Assembly (NCBI GenBank): GCA_003342815.1
Contig: PTEX01000003.1
Span: forward strand, 5,413,898-5,477,897
Length of the DNA stretch: 64,000 nt
Reading direction: 5' to 3'
Source: Eudromia elegans
Taxonomy: Eukaryota; Chordata; Aves; Tinamiformes; Tinamidae
Shown: in pieces, positions 24,571 through 35,672 of the stretch
How positions within the stretch are numbered: the first letter of the stretch is position 1
Layout: each line of letters begins with the position of its first letter
Translations under genes and position numbers: made by a program
Notes under the pieces: model-generated
Told to the model about the DNA's origin: nothing
Databases searched by the model: none
The model's input: the letters and a program-made list of their open reading frames with translations, nothing else

Positions 24571-27500
24571 ATGTCTGGAGGATGGGCATAAGCATATTCT
24601 TATGGGCTCTTTTCATCATGATTTTCTGTTCTGGCTTATCAGTAAATAATGGCATGATACAAAGTGCATTGAAATCAATAAATTTTTTAACTGCCCTTCG
24701 GCCTTGTGCTTCCTATAGCAAAGCCTGTAGCTCTGCTTTGAGCTTCATTCCATTATTTGCATGTCATAAACCGAAGGGACAGACAAAGAGCCAGATTTTT
24801 GAAGTTAGACTCAAATAGATATAATTTTCCATGTGTCTCCACACATATCTGTGTGGAGATCAGTGAATCTGCTTGCTGACCAGTGGCATCAGTAAAAAAA
24901 ATGGGTTTTACATAGCTTTTTATGTAAAATAGATGTACAGAAAATACCAGAGATAACAAATCTGTGTTGCCTAACGGCTGTCAGGGTGGAAGTGCCGGGA
25001 ATGAGGCTGGGAGGCTGGATTGGCTCTGCACGAGTGGTGGGGGAGGCAGCAGAGGAGCTGCCCCTGCTCCGAGCCCAGGTCCTGGGGCTGCGGCTGCCAT
25101 GAGGAGCTCCGCTGGTGGGACACAGCTTTGGGCAAGGGGCGGGTGGGCTCAGGTGGCCCGTCCCATCCATGCTGGACTGATGCTCCTCCTGCCCAGCTGC
25201 TCCCAGTGCGGCCAGCTCAGGCCTGCTCCAGGTTATGAAGAGATTTCAGTGCATTTCAATGCATTGGGCTGCTTAGAGCATCCCAAAGTCTGCTACAAAG
25301 CAGCTTAAAGCTTCTCAGCATCTAATGATAGGATCCCCCACTCCCATCATATGCCTTGGCTTGCCTATTTAGATGACTGCATTTGTGACCAATGCCCAAC
25401 TTTTTCTGCAAATTGCTGCAAACCATCTCTAAAAAAGAGGCTCACTTTCTTTTAGATCTATTAAATATCACTCAGACAACAAGTATCTTCCTCTCCCTGC
25501 AAATGCACGTGCATGGATTTCCTCCATTCAACAAACAGTTTTACCAGAGTTGTCACATTACCTTACTTATTGACTTCCTTTAAAGTCCTCTGCTAAGCAC
25601 CTACACAGCTTTGCATGTGAAGAACATGACCTGGTTACTGAACACAACGACAGTTCAAAAAGCTGTTAGCTACAACAACTACACTGGGATTTTTGCTATA
25701 ATAGGAGATCAGCCTGTGTTAGTGTGAGAGACCTCGAAACTTGCAGAGTCATCTGCATAGAAAAGCATGTATCTGTTCATGTATACATACATGTATACGC
25801 ATATGCACTCTTACATATATGCTGGGTCCAAACTGATTTTATAAGTTGACTGAGAGTTTCTAAAGAGCTTCTGCTGGCCATATATCATTATCAGTCATAT
25901 AGGTAGGTGCTGACATGGCTTATTGTTTAAAATGTCTTTTCCTCAACTGTCTTTTCAAAGTAGCTATTTTGTATGTGCATTTTTTTTATTAGACCTTAAC
26001 GAATTACGGCTGCTCAGAAGAGTTTCCTCACCAGTCCTTCCAACTTAGTCCCCAAATTGTGGGAGGGAATCAAAGGGATGATGTTTGCTGCTGTTTGACT
26101 TTGAATCACTGGCAAATGTTTTATGTAACTCATTTTCTTCTGCACAATTAGATTCTGAGGACACAGGCACTAGGCTTTTCTTTTCTTTTTTTTTAATTCA
26201 AAGGTCTCAGTAAGCAAAGCATAATGTATTCTGCCCAAACTGTGAGAACAGAGCAATACAGAATAATTTACTTCACTAATGCCAAATTAAAATTCATAAC
26301 ACAATTCTTTAATTACCATCTGAATTCAATTCTCAAAGAAGTTTGCCCTAATTGCATTGTTGATATGCATGGATGCAAATAAGATGTTGACTGTTTCCCT
26401 TGTAGCAAATGACTCTGTTTCTAATATGCACACATCTAACAACATGGGGCCAAATTCATCCCCAGTAAAAACCCATCAGCGTCAGCAGAGTGATATCAGG
26501 GATGAATCTGAACTGCTCTTCCTAGGAAAGCTGGTCTAGTTATCAGCCACTAAAAATTGTCCCTCCAGTGCCTAGGGACAAACACACTGTCCCTGTTTTC
26601 CCTGAGCAAGACAGTGAAAAGCTCCCAGAAAGCCCCCAGAAGGCTGGAGAGACAAAAGTGTGAAATGGGCATGTGTGAAACAACATTTGCCAGAAGGTAG
26701 CAGGGACTTATGAGCCCAGATGTTCTTCTTTGCTTTTGTGACAGAACTGAATAGGGATCCTATTCTTAGCCCACAAGCACAGGTGTTTTGAAGGAAGAGA
26801 GTGAGAACATCAGATTGGTAGCACAGGAAATTAAATTGTATTCATCAAAGCAGAGAGAAGAGCATGGACATAATTTGGGGATTTTTGCAACTGCTGCACA
26901 CTTCTCTCAGGTGAGCTAATTAAACAGGAACACTTTGAAACATTCTCCTAGTTCCAGAAATGAAATAGGTTGAAAAGTCCTTTTCTGGAACAGAAGATAA
27001 ATATCTGGGGAAACAGAATATGTTACATTTTTGTGGAAAAAAAACCCTCTTATGTTTTAAAGGCTTTGGCTATGTTGGGCTTTATTTCTTTGTCATTTGA
27101 AAGTGTTTCTATTGTATATGTGTTAAATGAATATATTATTTTCTGAAATAAAATCCACCCATTCCACTCATAGTCTGACAGTAAGCAATAAATAATCACA
27201 TAGGCATCTGTCTTGGTGCTATGGGCACATAGAGAAGAAAACAGTGCAGCTTTGTAGCAGGGCAGGAGATGGGAGAATACCGAAGGATCGTTGCTGAGCA
27301 GGATTTTATTTCACTTTTGTCTACTACGTAGAATGAACTGAAATGCTCCCATTCACTTTTTATTTAAGGTTCTGGTCTAAGAGAAATAATATTCATAGTG
27401 TGTTTGTTCAGTTGCCTAAGTCATGTTCTCTTAAAGAAGAATCTGCAAAAGGTGAAGAAATGGGCTTATTACCCTTTATTCTTCTTTTATGATATTTAAG

Positions 27501-27916
27501 AAAGGGCTAAAATGTTTGCATTTTTTGTTTATGACATCAGAAATTCAGCCTCAGTCTACTCTGCTCTTCCTGGAAAAGTCTGTGTAGAGTATTAGTTGTT
27601 AGAGATATCAGAAATATCAACATAAATACAACTCCATCAAAAGGGGGATTGCTTTTGTTCAGAGAGTTTAAAATGTTTGGTCTGATTAATTTAGATTTAT
27701 CTCTAAGGCCTGAATTCGGTCATTAAAACTCTTGTAGGGACACAGAAGGATCTCTGCAGTGAGGGCACCTACGTGGCCTGGCATGCAGCTGAGAGTAGGG
27801 AGCCAGATTCCTTGCAGCTCGTGTGGGTCTGGCAGCCCCACGACATTGATGCTGCAGCAGGGGCATGTGCAAAGCGTCATCTGGGAAGTCTGCGAGGGTG
27901 ACGGCCCTCAACCAAA
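24571..27916. other. Unique non-coding DNA
   Basis: No gene is supported. A GC-rich patch at 24,965-25,235 has about nine CpG and overlapping frames on both strands (114 codons plus, 93 codons minus) without recognisable domains. A conserved-looking AT-rich block with TTAATTA words lies at about 26,130-26,350. A palindromic old repeat at 26,446-26,515 is listed separately. Confidence 0.5.
26446..26515. repeat. Old palindromic amniote repeat fragment
   Basis: Left arm GGGGCCAAATTCATCCCCAG and right arm CAGGGATGAATCTGAAC form an imperfect inverted repeat around a 35-bp centre. The arms match a common amniote palindromic repeat whose arm reads roughly GGCCAAATTCATCCCTGGTGTAA. I cannot name its family with certainty. 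Confidence 0.55.
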
Positions 27917-28184
27917 CAGAAAGGACGAGAGGATGAGAGGAAATGGCCTCAAGGTGTGCCGGGGGAGGTTCAGGTTAGACATCTGGAAGAATTCCTACAT
28001 GGAAGGAGTGGTGAAGCTTTGGAACTGGCTACCCAGGACAAGGTGGAGTCTCCGTCCCTGGCAGTGTTCAAGAAATGGGTAGATGAGGCATTTAGGCACA
28101 CGGTGGTGATGGGGATGAATTCACAGCTAGGCTTGATGATCTTGAAGGTCTTTTCCAACCATGATGATTCTATGATTCTTTGAA
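27917..28184 (+). mobile_element. CR1 LINE 3' end with terminal repeat
   Basis: This is a well-preserved CR1 3' segment: GGATGAGAGGAAATGGCCTC, GGGGGAGGTTCAGGTTAGACAT, GGAAGAATTCCTAC, GGAACTGGCTACCCAGGA, GTGGAGTCTCCGTCCCTGG, GTGTTCAAGAAATGGGTAGATG, then TTGATGATCTTGAAGGTCTTTTCCAACC and the terminal GATTCTATGATTCTTT. It is the least diverged CR1 of the window. It is truncated at the 5' end, as almost all CR1 copies are. The overlapping frames at 27,686-28,183 are shadows of this repeat. Confidence 0.95.
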
Positions 28185-29384
28185 AGGCATTGCTGGTGGG
28201 GAAAGCTCAGGTGTTTCAGCCCAGAACCTTCCAGGCCCATGAGCCACTGCAAGGCAGATAATTCCAAGGATGAGTTGATAATTGTGTAAATGGTAGGTCA
28301 GGCCTTTCAGCAGTGTTGCCTGACTGCCTCTTGTTGAAATTTGTTCCATCCAGCATGGGCTTGGGCCCCTGTTGCAAAGGCTCCCTTCCCATGTGGAGCT
28401 GGTCACAGCAACGAAAGGCAAGTTGAACTTGCAGGGGAGACCCAACACAACCTGCTGAGAACAAGCAGGTCTGCTGTAAGAACAGAGATTTTTTTTTTCA
28501 GTTATTTAGAGGCCAGCAGTAGGAATTCAGTAACAGAAAGAAAAATCAAGTAGTGATAGATGAGATAAAATTGCATCCAGCTGCCATTGTTGGAGCGTCT
28601 GGAGTGAGTGGTACAGAAGAGATCTTTAGATCACTATTAACAAATGTTAAAGTAGGAGAAATATGTGAGAGGTATTTGTAACACATTGGAGAATGTAACT
28701 TCACAAAACAGATGATATGGTTCTTGGCAAAACTGCTGGCTGAGCCCTGGGATGGTCTTTGTCACCTCACTGCCTGCTCCTGGTTGAGCTGCTCAAGTTG
28801 GGTGCTGCAGTCTGGGCTTCCCCTTCCCCAGCTCACACTGTCTCGGATGTCACACCCATCTTGGATGAGAACCATGGGGCACCGAGCAGACATGGATCAG
28901 TGCTTTAGCCAGTGAGGTTAGGAGAGGGGTGTCTGGGCCGCACGACAGGTTCAAAGTAGAAACTGAGACAAAATATCTCAGAATTCAATTTAGAAGAAGT
29001 AATATTTAGTTATCAGGAACTTGCTAGAGATCTCACAAGGTAAGGGGGATCATTTGTGAGCACAAAAGAAGGTGTTTTAGCAAGTAGGAGAAGTCAAGTT
29101 TGAATTTCAGTATGAATGAAATGAATGGCTGAACTACAACCAGGGGTCACTGATGTAGCAGATCACACATTCTCAGTATATTTAATATAGTAAAATGGAC
29201 AACAATCGCAGCTAATAATACATCTGACACTTCAGAAAGGATTATTTTGTTAAGGATAATAGTGCATGAAACTGACTGGGCTGAAAGATCTGCATGAAAA
29301 CTTGGAGTTTCTTGAGAGGAAATTGTTGGATGACCTGAAGGCTTGTCACTTCCCAGCCAAGGGCAACTCTGCATAAAATTTTAG
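28185..29384. other. Unique non-coding DNA
   Basis: Nothing recognisable is present. Short frames at 28,170-28,553 on both strands overlap one another and match no family. Confidence 0.5.
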
Positions 29385-30640
29385 TCCATCTGGTCCTGAT
29401 GAAATGAAAGCAAGAATTAGAGATAAAAAAAAAAAAAGATCAATACTTAATAAGCAGTAAAGGAGAAAATAATATAGATTAAAACATTTGAAATGTATAA
29501 ATTTAATAAGGAAGTCAAAGACAAGGATAATCTCTATTTAGTGGGGATAAGGGTATTGAGAAATAATTTTCTACTGGCTGGAAGTCATTATAACTTCATT
29601 GTCAACAAGCTGAAGCACAAGAATGTAAAAACTGATACAAGATTTAAATCAGTATTAGAGGATAGCAATTATTAGACCCCATTAATGTGAGTGTATGGCT
29701 GTTCAGAATCACTGTTGTTCATCACTGCAGCTATCCTTCTCTGAGGTTGGAAGTTTAATTGACAATATATGTAGATTTTACGGAGATTTTTTCTTAATAT
29801 TGCAGTGTTTTAATTGAAAATGAGAACTGTGAGAGAGCAATTACAAGTACTAGGGATCTCAGATTTAAGAAGTCACACGAGGAGAACCTGCTATGACATA
29901 GGTTATTTTGAGTCACACTGTGTTGTCCAAATCTTTCATAAATAATCTGGGAGTAAATACAAAATGAACAGAAAAATATATAAAATTCCTGTTAATCAGT
30001 AGGTATATACTTCTTTGAAATTCAGTGCTCATTTTATATTCATAAAATACTGCTGGTAATCTTTCTGAATTTTGGAAAAGTAGGCTGAAGCATAAATACT
30101 AAGAGCAAGAAAATCGCACAGATACGCAGCTTAGTAAAGTGGTCAAGCCGGAGAAAATGAACTTCAACACAGACAAATGCAGTGATATGAATGGGGAATG
30201 ACCAGGGTTGCAGACTTCACTGCAGCAGATCTGGCAAGCAACAGCTCCAAAAGTAGTAAGAAACTTAGGGATAAACGTTTTAAAGTGAGCTCCAAATCCT
30301 AAAATCTTACAAAATACCTAATATAATTACTGAATATATACGCAAATTAAGAAGCAGCTACAAGATTGACTTTATGATGGACACGTGTTTATATTTTAAA
30401 AAGGATATTGAAAAAAACAAAAGGAAATTTAAAAACAAACACAAAATACTTCTCAAGTTAGAGAGAATGTTTGACATTTATAAGCTTCAAGATATCCATG
30501 TTTTTACTCTGTTAGGAGGAAGACTTAAAGCTTACATGAGGGCTCTATATTCACCTTCAAGTGAGAAAATATCAGATGCTAATGGATTATTTGGGAAGGA
30601 AAATAAGATCTATAAGCTTCACTAGTCAAAAGTCAAGGTA
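29385..30640 (+). mobile_element. Probable ancient, heavily diverged CR1
   Basis: Several words in element order suggest an old sense CR1. These are CATCTGGTCCTGATGAAATG (29,388), a translated relic reading MNFNTDKC (about 30,157-30,182; compare the CR1 reverse-transcriptase motif with FNxDKC), ACTTAGGGATAAACG with GTGAGCTCCAAATCC (30,262-30,300), AAAAAGGATATTGAAAAA (30,398-30,416), and ATGAGGGCTCTATATTC (30,535-30,552). The segments are separated by unalignable sequence, so this may be one eroded element or more than one. The 83-codon frame at 30,374-30,625 lies in it. Confidence 0.5.
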
Positions 30641-32356
30641 AAAAATAATCACAGGAATAGTGAATTTGCTGTGTCTTGGCATATTTTTGATCAATATCAC
30701 TTTCAGGGAAACATCCTCTAAGCAAAGCCTTGCTTTGCTGTAGTCCCTTGTAAATTATTGAACCTGGTGTAGAAATAACTGGATATGAGGTGGAGGAAGC
30801 AAATGGAGGTGAGCAACGGTGACCTGGTGGTTTCAACAGTTCAGAATTTGTGGAAAATGAGGCAAGCTTACTGAGTTTACTGGATTCCCGTGGGGGTAAC
30901 ATGTGGCATACAGAGGAAGGAAAGGAAGCGAGAACGGGTAGGTGCTAGATGCAGCACTTTGAGTTACATGACACAGCAGGGACCGCAGATCTTCCACCTC
31001 TGTGCTGCTGCATCTGGCCCCATTAATCTGTCTGAGAAAGAAACAAGAGTTCAAAAAAACAATAGTGATTCATTCGAGGGAGAACTGCAGACAGGAAGGT
31101 CCTTCTCTCATCTGCATTAAAGGAGTGACACAGAGCCTCATAGCCACCTGATAGGGGACAAAGGAGAAACTTACTGTTTTGATGCTTCCATTGCAAAAAT
31201 GAAAGTTATATCCAAAATAAAAATCCTATATGTGAGTGTTGTCTTTAAGTGCCAGCAGTTCTGCACACAGGCAAAGAGGAGGCAAGAGGAAACCTCATGG
31301 AGGACTGGGTCTAAAATCAAGTTTCAGACAGTGAGTTCAAGGTGATGTTCAGAACCAAGTCTAGATACCTCCATAATAGTGTAATGCACTCACAGATGAT
31401 CTTCCCATGTATGCTGGGACTTGGAAACACAATACAAAGAGAATTACAAACAGAATTCAACAATTTCTGTGTCACATCTGCTTCATTGTATATTAGATCC
31501 AATAGTTTGGATCACCTTTCTTCTTGTTTAATTTGTGAGATAGTGAGAGAGTTGACTGTGCTTGACAAAAAAAAAATCCTGGGGGAAAAAGCTCACCTTT
31601 TGCCTCTACATCTTGTGTTTCTCTGAAACCACTGCAAAGTAGAATTCATGAGAGAGAACAGAAGTGTCTAACGGGTGAAAAAGAGAGCTTCATACTAAAA
31701 ATGTTGTGTCTTGGATTTTGTACAATTTGCCACTCACTTTAAGCAGGTATTTTTGGGTTAAGAATATCCATGTTCCTAGAAGTACAAGATTGCTTTCTTG
31801 TTACTTATGTCCCTAGGATATCAGAATATATTTAATAGAGAAAATGAATGATGTTGTGTAAAAGCCTCTTATAATTGGGAGGAAAAAAAAATGTCAGAAG
31901 TTTTGGTTCAGTGTGATTTAAAATTGCATTGAAGTAATTCCTACCAATACAAGAAGAGGAACAAGCTGTGAGGTCTGAGGTATAGAATACAGATTAGAAT
32001 GGATACCAGCAGTATTGCTGTCTCTTTTAAACTGTTTCTGGCTGTTTAATTATCTAAAAAATGGTTTGAAAATCAAGGACTAGGGGATGCAGTGAGACAT
32101 GAATTTTGTTTAAGCTTGCACTGGGAGTGCTGCATATAATTCTCCAAGTTATATCATTTAATTTTTTTAATTCATCTTCTGCTCATTTAAGCGGAAGAAT
32201 GCTCAGGACATTTCTAGCATAAGATTGTCTCATGTGCTTCTTCCTAAACTAAAAACCACAAAGACTTTTAATGAAAGCGTTTGAATAACAGCATTTAAAA
32301 TTGTCAGCTTTTTATATATTGTATATATAATATACACATATTTTGTAATATTTTAT
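30641..32356. other. Unique non-coding DNA
   Basis: Nothing recognisable is present beyond short homopolymers. Frames at 30,833-31,120 overlap on both strands. Confidence 0.5.
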
Positions 32357-32450
32357 TATATAATAATATAATATAATATAATATAATATAATATAATATA
32401 ATATAATATAATATAATATAATATAATATAATATAATATAATATAATAAT
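32357..32450. repeat. (ATAAT)n pentanucleotide microsatellite
   Basis: About 17 nearly perfect copies of the five-base unit ATAAT (85 bp). They are preceded by a less regular AT-rich lead-in from about 32,313 (TATATATTGTATATATAATATACACAT-like). The purity suggests recent or continuing slippage. Confidence 0.95.
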
Positions 32451-33880
32451 GCTTGTTGCATAAATTAATTTCCTTATTGTTTAATTTATGAAGTTCAGAT
32501 AATATATTTCCCTTGGATTAGAATTATTTTCACTTTTGATTATAGCAAAAGTAACTAAGTTGATCATAAACTGCTAAATTCTAATTTCTCAATAGTAAAA
32601 AGGTGGTCTTAGCATTGACTTAATATTATTTCTGATGTATCTCCTTAGACTCGAAATCCACAAATATTTTTACTTGGCTGTATCTAGTTTATGTCTAGTT
32701 CTCTATAATTTAGCTCTTGGCTCTGTTTACAGAGAAAAAAAGGAGTTTCTTCTGTCACTCCAGAGCCTGTGTTAAAAGGGTAATAACCCATTACAGCTAT
32801 TAGTAGTTCAGAGGAGAGGGCTCTGTGTTATGGAGCTGACCTCAGCTGATGGAGCACACGGGTATCCGTATGGAATTTGGTGGAAGGTGATGGCAAAAGT
32901 GGAAGGTTCCATTTTCTACTTTTAAAGGAAATTGCACCCAAAGAAATCTGCACACATATAGCCTCATTACCAACAAGGAGAAGTAAACTCACCAAAAGTC
33001 TGGCCTCATAAGTCTGTGCTTGTGGTGGAACAACACAGTTACAATACATTCCCTAACCTGTGGTTATGTTTTGACTTGAGGTCCATAAAGCTTCAGACTT
33101 AGCTGCAGACTACTGCATTAGGATGATATGGGTTTGTGTCTGTGTGAGAGGGGGTTTTTGATTTTTTGTTTTTGTTTCCTTAGAGATTGCATTTTTTCTA
33201 ATATGTCACCTTGTGCTCTTACAGAAAGGCCTTCATTGAGGTGCTGTGATCTGCTTGCCACTGCGTGCCCCAGCCAGAAACAAGGGCATATATACTTAGG
33301 ATTGCAAAGACAAATGAGGAGCATATTGCTACACAGAATTGGGAACAAAAAGTGGTGCAGAGAATTAAAGCCACAGAGGAAAATGTGTTGTTCTTAAGAG
33401 AAACCCTTTGAATCTTCTAATTGATAATATTTGTATAAGAGATAGCCAACATTTGTTGCAAAATATACCTCTCAGATACCTTCCCAAGGTTTAAAGAAAG
33501 CTAGAGAAAGAAATTTAACATCGCAGCAGTTTATATCTGTATTGTTGTGGGCTTAACCTGCAATGAAAACCCACATTCGGGAGTTTTCTTTCTAGTCCAT
33601 CCTAGCTTTTGTGATTTATTGTAGCATCGTGAGGAAAGTTTAAGTGCAAAAAAGACAAAAGCTGTGGACTACATTGATGTGAGAGTTCTTCATGGCACAC
33701 CAGGATTTTTCAGAGAAATCATTAAGTCATGTAGAGATAACGGCAACCTGTGCGCAACGAAATAAACTTCACAGTGGACTTAAAGCATGAGCAATTTTGC
33801 AGATTTCTACTTACATTTCTACTTACAGTGCTCTGCTCAGATTCAGGGGAGTGCGTAAAATTTGTCACAGGTTGTTCCGA
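32451..33880. other. Unique non-coding DNA
   Basis: No gene is supported. A 12-bp tandem duplication (ATTTCTACTTAC twice) lies at 33,804-33,829, shortly before the minisatellite. Confidence 0.5.
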
Positions 33881-35332
33881 ATCTTACTGCAGTAAACATC
33901 AAACTGCATGGACACCTTATTGCAGTAGACATCACACTTTCTGTAGCAGACATCTCAGTGCAGAAGACATCTTACTGCTTTAGACACCACACCTACAGCA
34001 GTAGAAATCACACTGCATTAGACACCTTCCTGCAGGAAAAGTGTCCACAGTGGACATCACAATGCAACATCACAATGCACTGGACATCTTACTATGTCAT
34101 ACATCACAATTAGTGCATTAGACATCACACTGCAGTAGGCATCACGTTCACTGCAGTGGAAATCACGCTGCTGTAGGCATCATGCTGCAGGAGAACTTCT
34201 AATGCAAAAGACATCTTTCTGCTTTACACATGATGATTAGGGCATTAGAAATCATACTTGCTGCATTAGGCATCTTACATCTTACTGCAGTGGACATGGC
34301 AGTGCAGTAGATATCTTCCTGCAGTAGAAATCACACTGCGATACATGTCACAGTTATTGCAATAGACATCGTCCTGCTGTGGACATCACAGTGCACCGGA
34401 CGTCTTACTGCTTTAAACATCACGGTTAGTGCAGGAGACATCACACTGCAGCAGGCATCACAGCTACTGCAGTGGAGATCATGCTACAATAGACATTAAG
34501 ATTACTGCAGAAGACATTTTACCACAGTAGATATCTTACTGTAGTAGACACCTCTCTGCTGTACACATCACACTGCAGTAGACCTCTTACTGAAGAAGAT
34601 GTCTTACTTGGTTAGACATCACAGTTAGTACATTTTCCTACAGTAGACATTCCACTTATTGTTGTAGAAATGACTCCACAGTACACATCGCACTTACTGC
34701 ACAGACATCACACTTAGTGCCATAGGCATCTTCCTGCAGTAGATTTCACACTTCCTGCAGTAGCCATAAGAAAGCAGTAGACACCGAACTACATTAGACA
34801 TCAGAATCAGTGCCATAGTCATCACACCGCAGTAGGCATCACACAATAGACATCGCACTTTGGGTGGTAGACGACTCCTGCAGAAAACACCACATCACAG
34901 TATACTTCACACTGCTGTAGTCATCCCACTGCAGCAGGCATCACACGTTCTGCAGTAGACATCACAATGCGCTAGACATCTTGCTGCATTAGACATCACA
35001 ATCAGTGCAGTACACCCAGGCTCCTCTGAGAAGAGTTTGGAAGGTAAGAGGGCCTTCCTTGAGCCCCATGACTGAGGGTCGTTCAGGTAATTTTGTACAA
35101 ACTTGTCTGCTATGCAGTAAATAACAGTGATCTTGCCACTGAATCTCGTTAAAACCACGGTCCACATCAATAAAACATATCATTATTTCTTTCATAAGAG
35201 CGAAGTGCACTGCATCATTGATCCCCCCAACTCGTTCCATAACGAGCAGACATCACACTGCAGCAGACCTCTTCCCGTGGTAGACATCAAACTTACTGCA
35301 GTAAACACTGCAGTAGACATCAGACTTAACAC
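33881..35332. repeat. Degenerate minisatellite, 17/21-bp units
   Basis: The base unit is ACATCACACTGCAGTAG (17 bp). A long form inserts TTA or a similar 4 bp before CTGCAG (about 21 bp), and a variant reads ACATCTTACTGCAGTAG. I estimate 60 to 75 units from the tract length, highly diverged, with about 19 intact CTGCAG palindromes. The tract is broken at about 35,012-35,246 by unrelated DNA and resumes for about 85 bp. Neither 17 nor the mixed spacing keeps a reading frame, so frames inside (such as 33,862-34,113 and 35,127-35,435) are not protein repeats. Confidence 0.93.
35012..35246. mobile_element. Non-repeat insert in the minisatellite, LTR-like
   Basis: About 235 bp lack the unit sequence. 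The segment contains AATAAA at 35,168-35,173, followed by about 70 bp ending in CCCCCCAACTCGTTCCATAACGA-like sequence. This layout resembles an R/U5 end of a retroviral LTR. I cannot match it to a named family and I did not find a clear target-site duplication. It could equally be an original non-repeat spacer. Confidence 0.3.
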
Positions 35333-35345
35333 AATGCTCTTCCCG

Positions 35346-35672
35346 TGGTGCATTAGGAAGAGTGTTGCTAGCAAGTCAAAGGAGAAAATCCTCCCCTTCT
35401 CCTCAGCCCTGATGAGGCCACATACGGAGTGCTGAGTTCAGTTCTGGGCTCCCCAGTGTAAGAGGGGCCTGGGACTGCTATAGAGAGTCCAGCATAGGAC
35501 TACGGAGATGATTAGGGGATTGGAGCCTCTCTCATATGAAGTGAGGCTGAGAGAACTGGGCCTGTTTAGCCCAAAAAAAGAAGGATGAGAAAGAGTCTTA
35601 TCAGTGCATACAAATATCTTAAAAGGAATGTGGAGGATGGAGCAAGAGTATTTTCAGTGATGCCCAACAATG
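35346..35672 (+). mobile_element. CR1 LINE internal 3' fragment
   Basis: Colinear CR1 words: TGCATTAGGAAGAGTGTTGC, CCTTCTCCTCAGCCCTGATG, AGGCCACAT, GAGTGCTGAGTTCAGTTCTG, GGCTCCCCAGTGTAAGAGG, AGAGAGTCCAGCATAGGACT, GATGATTAGGGGATTGGAGC, GTGAGGCTGAGAGAACTGGG, CCTGTTTAGCC, TTATCAGTGCATACAAATAT, TTTTCAGTGATGCCCAACA. Both ends are truncated, and the 3' terminal part is absent. Moderate divergence, with the coding frame broken by stops and gaps. Confidence 0.93.

Noticed and set aside
24965-25235. GC-rich patch as a CpG island
   Set aside because: Only about nine CpG occur in 270 bp despite high GC, so CpG is depleted as in bulk DNA.
33881-35332. CRISPR-like array
   Set aside because: There are no unique spacers of constant length. 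The repeats are adjacent, short and degenerate, and the genome context is vertebrate.
33750-35435. Repeat-containing protein encoded by the minisatellite
   Set aside because: Units of 17 and about 21 bp do not hold one frame, and the open frames switch and stop irregularly.
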